Below, piece after piece: positions 61,428-64,000 of a DNA stretch of 64,000 bases (positions within the stretch are counted from its first letter, which is position 1; each line of letters begins with the position of its first letter). The position numbers were made by a program, and so were the translations under genes. Source of the DNA: Kitasatospora setae KM-6054 (GTDB taxonomy: Bacteria > Actinomycetota > Actinomycetes > Streptomycetales > Streptomycetaceae); contig NC_016109.1 in the NCBI RefSeq assembly GCF_000269985.1, forward strand, positions 3,348,001-3,412,000, given 5' to 3'. Under the pieces are notes generated by a model. The model was not told the origin of the DNA. It saw nothing but the letters and a program-made list of their open reading frames with translations, and searched no databases.

Positions 61428-61981
61428 GCCTCGACCCCGCCGTGTTCGCCAAGCTCCGTGAGATCGCCGACCAGCTGCCGCAGACTCCGGGGATAGGGAA
61501 GATCGAGATCGCGAACGGCACGGTCGTGATGACGATGTCGCCGGTGAAGCGACACGAACTCGCGGTGATCCGCATCGCTCAGCAGCTCAACGGGCAGCTT
61601 CCGCAGACCCACCCCGGCTACATCGCCCACGGTGGCGCCGACTTGGTCGACCCCGTCCACGGGTGCCTCCGCAACCCCGACCTCATGGTCTTCCCGGAGG
61701 CGGCGCTGGACGACGAGGCTCCGGCGTTCCTGCCCCACGAGATTCTGCTCGTCGTCGAGATCGTCTCGAAATCCAACTCCGAGACCGATTATCACGCCAA
61801 GGTCGCCGACTACGCCGCCATGGGCATCCCGCTCTACCTCCTGGTCGACCCCCGCCTGGGCACCGGCGTCATCCACTCCGAACCGAACTACACCCGCCGC
61901 ACCGACTTCGCCTTCGGCGACGTGATCACCGTCGGCCCCTGGACCCTCGACACCGGCGTCCTGCGCACCTACGGCGGTTAA
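61424..61981 (+). CDS. Uma2-family (DUF820) putative endonuclease
   Basis: The 185-aa product has the PD-(D/E)xK-like pattern of the family: NPDLMVF with the acidic residue, and LVVEIVSKSNSETDYHAKVA with the Glu and Lys/Ser that follow. Uma2 proteins are widespread in actinobacteria and cyanobacteria and have no proven biological role. ATG 61424 overlaps the MFS stop (ATGA), yet TACACT (61412-61417) 6 nt upstream also suggests its own leaderless transcript. Confidence 0.85.
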   Translation: MSLDPAVFAKLREIADQLPQTPGIGKIEIANGTVVMTMSPVKRHELAVIRIAQQLNGQLPQTHPGYIAHGGADLVDPVHGCLRNPDLMVFPEAALDDEAPAFLPHEILLVVEIVSKSNSETDYHAKVADYAAMGIPLYLLVDPRLGTGVIHSEPNYTRRTDFAFGDVITVGPWTLDTGVLRTYGG

Positions 61982-62316
61982 GCCGCCGAGGGCTCGAAGC
62001 GGACGGTGGCGGCCCGGCCGGACGCCAGGTGGATGTCGAGCTGGGACTCCAGCGCGGTGGCCAGCCGGTGCAGCAGCGGAAGCGTGGGAACGGTGTCCCC
62101 GTCCTCGATGGCCTCGATCCGGGCCTCCGTGAGGTTCGCCCGCCCGGCCAGTTCGCCCGTCGAGAGCCCGAGCACGGTCCGGCGGTCGTACACCGCCTGC
62201 CCGAGCGCCATCGCGTACCGGATCTCCAGCCGCAGCGCGGTCACCTCGGCGTCCTCCTGCTCGGCCTCACCGAGCAGGGCCCGGGTGCGGGCGGTCTTCC
62301 ACTGGGAGTGGTTCAT
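61978..62316 (-). CDS. Helix-turn-helix antitoxin
   Basis: A 112-aa protein with an XRE/Cro-type helix-turn-helix: YDRRTVLGLSTGELAGRANL, then TEARIEAIEDGDTVPTLPLL. It overlaps the stop of the upstream toxin-like frame by 4 nt (ATGA), an order (toxin first) typical of HigBA-type modules. It should neutralise the toxin and repress its own promoter. It is convergent with Uma2, the two stops overlapping by 4 bp. Confidence 0.8.
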   Translation of the reverse strand: MNHSQWKTARTRALLGEAEQEDAEVTALRLEIRYAMALGQAVYDRRTVLGLSTGELAGRANLTEARIEAIEDGDTVPTLPLLHRLATALESQLDIHLASGRAATVRFEPSAA

Positions 62317-62705
62317 CGGATGTCGCCCTTCGTGATCGCGCGGCTGAACTCCTCGTGCGCCGGCGGATGCTCCGCCTGGCAGGTCTTCTGCGCCCCCAAC
62401 ACCCGAGTGACTTCTGCGGTCTCCCGCATCCTGGTCTTGGAGAACACCGTCCACAGGACGATCCGCCGCTCCGGCGCGAGCCAGTAGGTGATTCTCGTGG
62501 CCTCCCCCGCCAGGCCGAACCGCAGCTCCCGCAGCGGGCCGCCGAGGTGTCGGGAGTAGGGCTCGCCGAGTGTCGTCGGACGCTCGGCCAGGAGGTCGAC
62601 GGCTTCCTCCGCCTTGGCGTACAGCCTGGTCGGCAGCGCTGAGAGCCAGCCCCTGATCTCGGGCTCGATCTCGACGAGGTACCGGTTCCCGTGCCTGCGG
62701 CGCAG
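62313..62705 (-). CDS. RelE/HigB-like toxin with no standard start codon
   Basis: The minus-strand frame reads YLVEIEPEIRGWLSALPTRL, then EPYSRHLGGPLRELRF, TYWLAPERRIVLWTVFSKTR and ends HEEFSRAITKGDIR. The order of helices and the R-H-L-G-G-x-L-R-E-L-R core match the RelE/ParE family toxins (HigB, phage Gp49 type). No ATG, GTG or TTG occurs in frame before the conserved region: the first GTG is about 85 codons in. CTG at 62705 is the only plausible near-start. The region also overlaps the deoA terminator hairpin. Either translation begins at CTG, or the toxin has lost its start and only the antitoxin works. Confidence 0.65.
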   Translation of the reverse strand: MRRRHGNRYLVEIEPEIRGWLSALPTRLYAKAEEAVDLLAERPTTLGEPYSRHLGGPLRELRFGLAGEATRITYWLAPERRIVLWTVFSKTRMRETAEVTRVLGAQKTCQAEHPPAHEEFSRAITKGDIR

Positions 62706-62730
62706 CGTAGTACCGCCGCGCCGCAGGCAC
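62691..62730 (-). terminator. Hairpin after deoA that overlaps the toxin frame
   Basis: GTGCCTGCGGCGC (62691-62703) and its perfect complement (62718-62730) form a 13-bp stem with a 14-nt loop, 12 nt after the deoA stop on the minus strand. It should terminate deoA and also covers the beginning of the toxin reading frame. Confidence 0.7.
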
Positions 62731-62742
62731 GGAGTCGTACGG

Positions 62743-64000
62743 CTATCCGATCCGGTCCAGCACGATCGGCGCCGGGGTGAACGCCGTGCCGGCCGGGGCG
62801 ACGGTGACGGCGCCGGTGAGGGCCTCCAGGGCGTAGGGGAGGCGTTCGGGGGTGTCGGTGTGCAGGGTGAGCAGGGGCTGGCCGGCGGTGACGTGGTCGC
62901 CGGGCTTGGCGTGGAGTTCGACGCCGGCGCCGGCCTGGACGGGGTCCTCCTTGCGGGCGCGGCCGGCGCCGAGGCGCCAGGCGGTGACGCCGACGGCGTA
63001 GGCGTCGAGGGCGGTGAGGACGCCGGTGGCGGGGGCGGGGACGACGTGCCGTTCGCGGGCGACCGGGAGGGGGGCGTCGGGGTCGCCGCCCTGGGCGGTG
63101 ATCATGCGGCGCCAGTGGTCCATGGCGGAGCCGTCGCGGAGCGCGTCGGCGGGGTCCTTGCCGCGGACGCCGGCGGCGGTGAGCATTTCGCGGGCGAGGG
63201 CGAGGGTGAGTTCGACGACGTCGGCGGGGCCGCCGCCGGCCAGTACCTCGACGGATTCGCGGACTTCGAGCGCGTTGCCGGCGGTGAGTCCGAGCGGGGT
63301 GGACATGTCGGTGAGCAGGGCGACCGTGGCGACACCGGCGGAGCGGCCCAACCCGACCATGGTGCGGGCGAGTTCGCGGGCGTCGTCGAGGTTCTTCATG
63401 AAGGCGCCGGAGCCGACCTTGACGTCGAGGACGAGGGCGCCGGTGCCTTCGGCGATCTTCTTGGACATGATCGAGGAGGCGATCAGCGGGATCGCCTCGA
63501 CGGTGCCGGTGACGTCCCGGAGGGCGTAGAGCTTCTTGTCGGCGGGGGCGAGCCCGTCGCCGGCGGCGCAGATGACGGCGCCGCAGCCGCGCAGCACGTC
63601 GAGCATCTCCTCGTTGGAGAGCAGGGCCCGCCAGCCGGGGATGGACTCCAGCTTGTCGAGGGTGCCGCCGGTGTGGCCGAGGCCGCGGCCGGAGAGCTGC
63701 GGGACGGCGGCGCCGCAGGCGGCGACCAGCGGGGCGAGCGGGAGGGTGATCTTGTCGCCGACGCCGCCGGTGGAGTGCTTGTCGGCGGTGGGGACGCCGA
63801 GCGCGGTGAAGTCCATCCGTTCGCCGGAGCGGATCATCGCGTCGGTCCAGCGGCTGATCTCCCGGGGGGTCATGCCGTTGAGCAGGATCGCCATCGCGAG
63901 GGCGGACATCTGCTCGTCGGCGACCTCGCCGCGGGTGTAGGCGTCGATGACCCAGTCGATCTGGGGGTCGGTCAGTTCGCCCCGGTCGCGCTTGGCCCGG
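62743..64000 (-). CDS. deoA: Thymidine phosphorylase, 5' end outside the window
   Basis: Splits thymidine (and deoxyuridine) with phosphate into base and deoxyribose-1-phosphate, feeding the deoC route. The visible 419 codons contain the glycosyltransferase family 3 core: KRDRGELTDPQIDW near the right edge, then DKHSTGGVGDKITLPLAPLV (phosphate-binding), SGRGLGHTGGTLDKLE and the C-terminal alpha/beta domain ending APIVLDRIG. The start lies beyond position 64000, so whether it carries the CTACGCGCGTAG operator cannot be seen. A hairpin follows the stop. Confidence 0.93.
   Translation of the reverse strand, partial: RAKRDRGELTDPQIDWVIDAYTRGEVADEQMSALAMAILLNGMTPREISRWTDAMIRSGERMDFTALGVPTADKHSTGGVGDKITLPLAPLVAACGAAVPQLSGRGLGHTGGTLDKLESIPGWRALLSNEEMLDVLRGCGAVICAAGDGLAPADKKLYALRDVTGTVEAIPLIASSIMSKKIAEGTGALVLDVKVGSGAFMKNLDDARELARTMVGLGRSAGVATVALLTDMSTPLGLTAGNALEVRESVEVLAGGGPADVVELTLALAREMLTAAGVRGKDPADALRDGSAMDHWRRMITAQGGDPDAPLPVARERHVVPAPATGVLTALDAYAVGVTAWRLGAGRARKEDPVQAGAGVELHAKPGDHVTAGQPLLTLHTDTPERLPYALEALTGAVTVAPAGTAFTPAPIVLDRIG

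Overview
This window looks like a chromosome segment of a high-GC actinomycete of the family Streptomycetaceae (Streptomyces or Kitasatospora). The evidence is very high G+C with strong third-position GC bias, many GTG starts, many probable leaderless promoters (a TANNNT box 6-7 nt before the start codon), and a gene order I recognise from streptomycete core chromosomes: hutH, fdhD, GGDEF protein, cya, birA, pccB-pccE, maf, accA2, deoR-type regulator, lpd, pnp, phosphosugar mutase, deoC, aldehyde dehydrogenases, uridine kinase, sigQ/afsQ1-afsQ2, add, deoA. The genus cannot be fixed from the sequence alone.

Layout. 1-6.9 kb: an RpiR-type regulator cut by the left edge, histidine ammonia-lyase, FdhD, a GAF/GGDEF protein, a class III adenylate cyclase and biotin protein ligase. 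7-14.2 kb: an acyl-CoA carboxylase set (beta, epsilon and biotinylated alpha subunits) next to the ligase that biotinylates it, with maf, DoxX and small envelope genes between. 14.2-19.6 kb: a free-standing condensation-domain protein, a DeoR regulator, an LpdA-type flavoprotein with a foreign-looking 66-bp in-frame insertion, and a lipoprotein. 19.7-22.5 kb: purine nucleoside phosphorylase and a long phosphosugar mutase. 22.5-36.4 kb: an accessory island with a 2415-aa secreted RHS/YD-repeat toxin (Hint release domain and nuclease-like tip), its immunity gene, an orphan second toxin-tail/immunity cassette, a scar made of pieces of the adjacent mutase gene, and a 1468-aa secreted LamG/ricin-lectin partner. 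36.7-42 kb: ArsR- and HxlR-controlled quinone-oxidoreductase-type genes, a PH-domain membrane protein and an ABC exporter. 42-50.3 kb: an extra methionyl-tRNA synthetase, TetR, an ECF sigma factor with a membrane partner, deoC, two aldehyde dehydrogenase genes and uridine kinase. 50.3-57.7 kb: sigQ divergent from afsQ1-afsQ2-lipoprotein, plus envelope proteins. 57.9-64 kb: adenosine deaminase, a LysR/MFS pair, Uma2, a toxin-antitoxin pair and thymidine phosphorylase running off the right edge.

How the genes fit together. The scattered nucleoside genes form one route: deaminase and phosphorylases release (deoxy)ribose-1-phosphate, the mutase could supply the phosphopentomutase step, DeoC splits deoxyribose-5-phosphate, and the aldehyde dehydrogenase can oxidise the acetaldehyde. 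Three of these genes (pnp, deoC, add) carry the same perfect 12-bp palindrome CTACGCGCGTAG at leaderless promoters. This points to a local regulon, and the DeoR-type protein at 15.7-16.6 kb is an obvious candidate regulator. That regulon, the RHS module-exchange scar, the palindromic insertion inside lpd and the toxin ORF with no ordinary start codon are the observations most worth following up.
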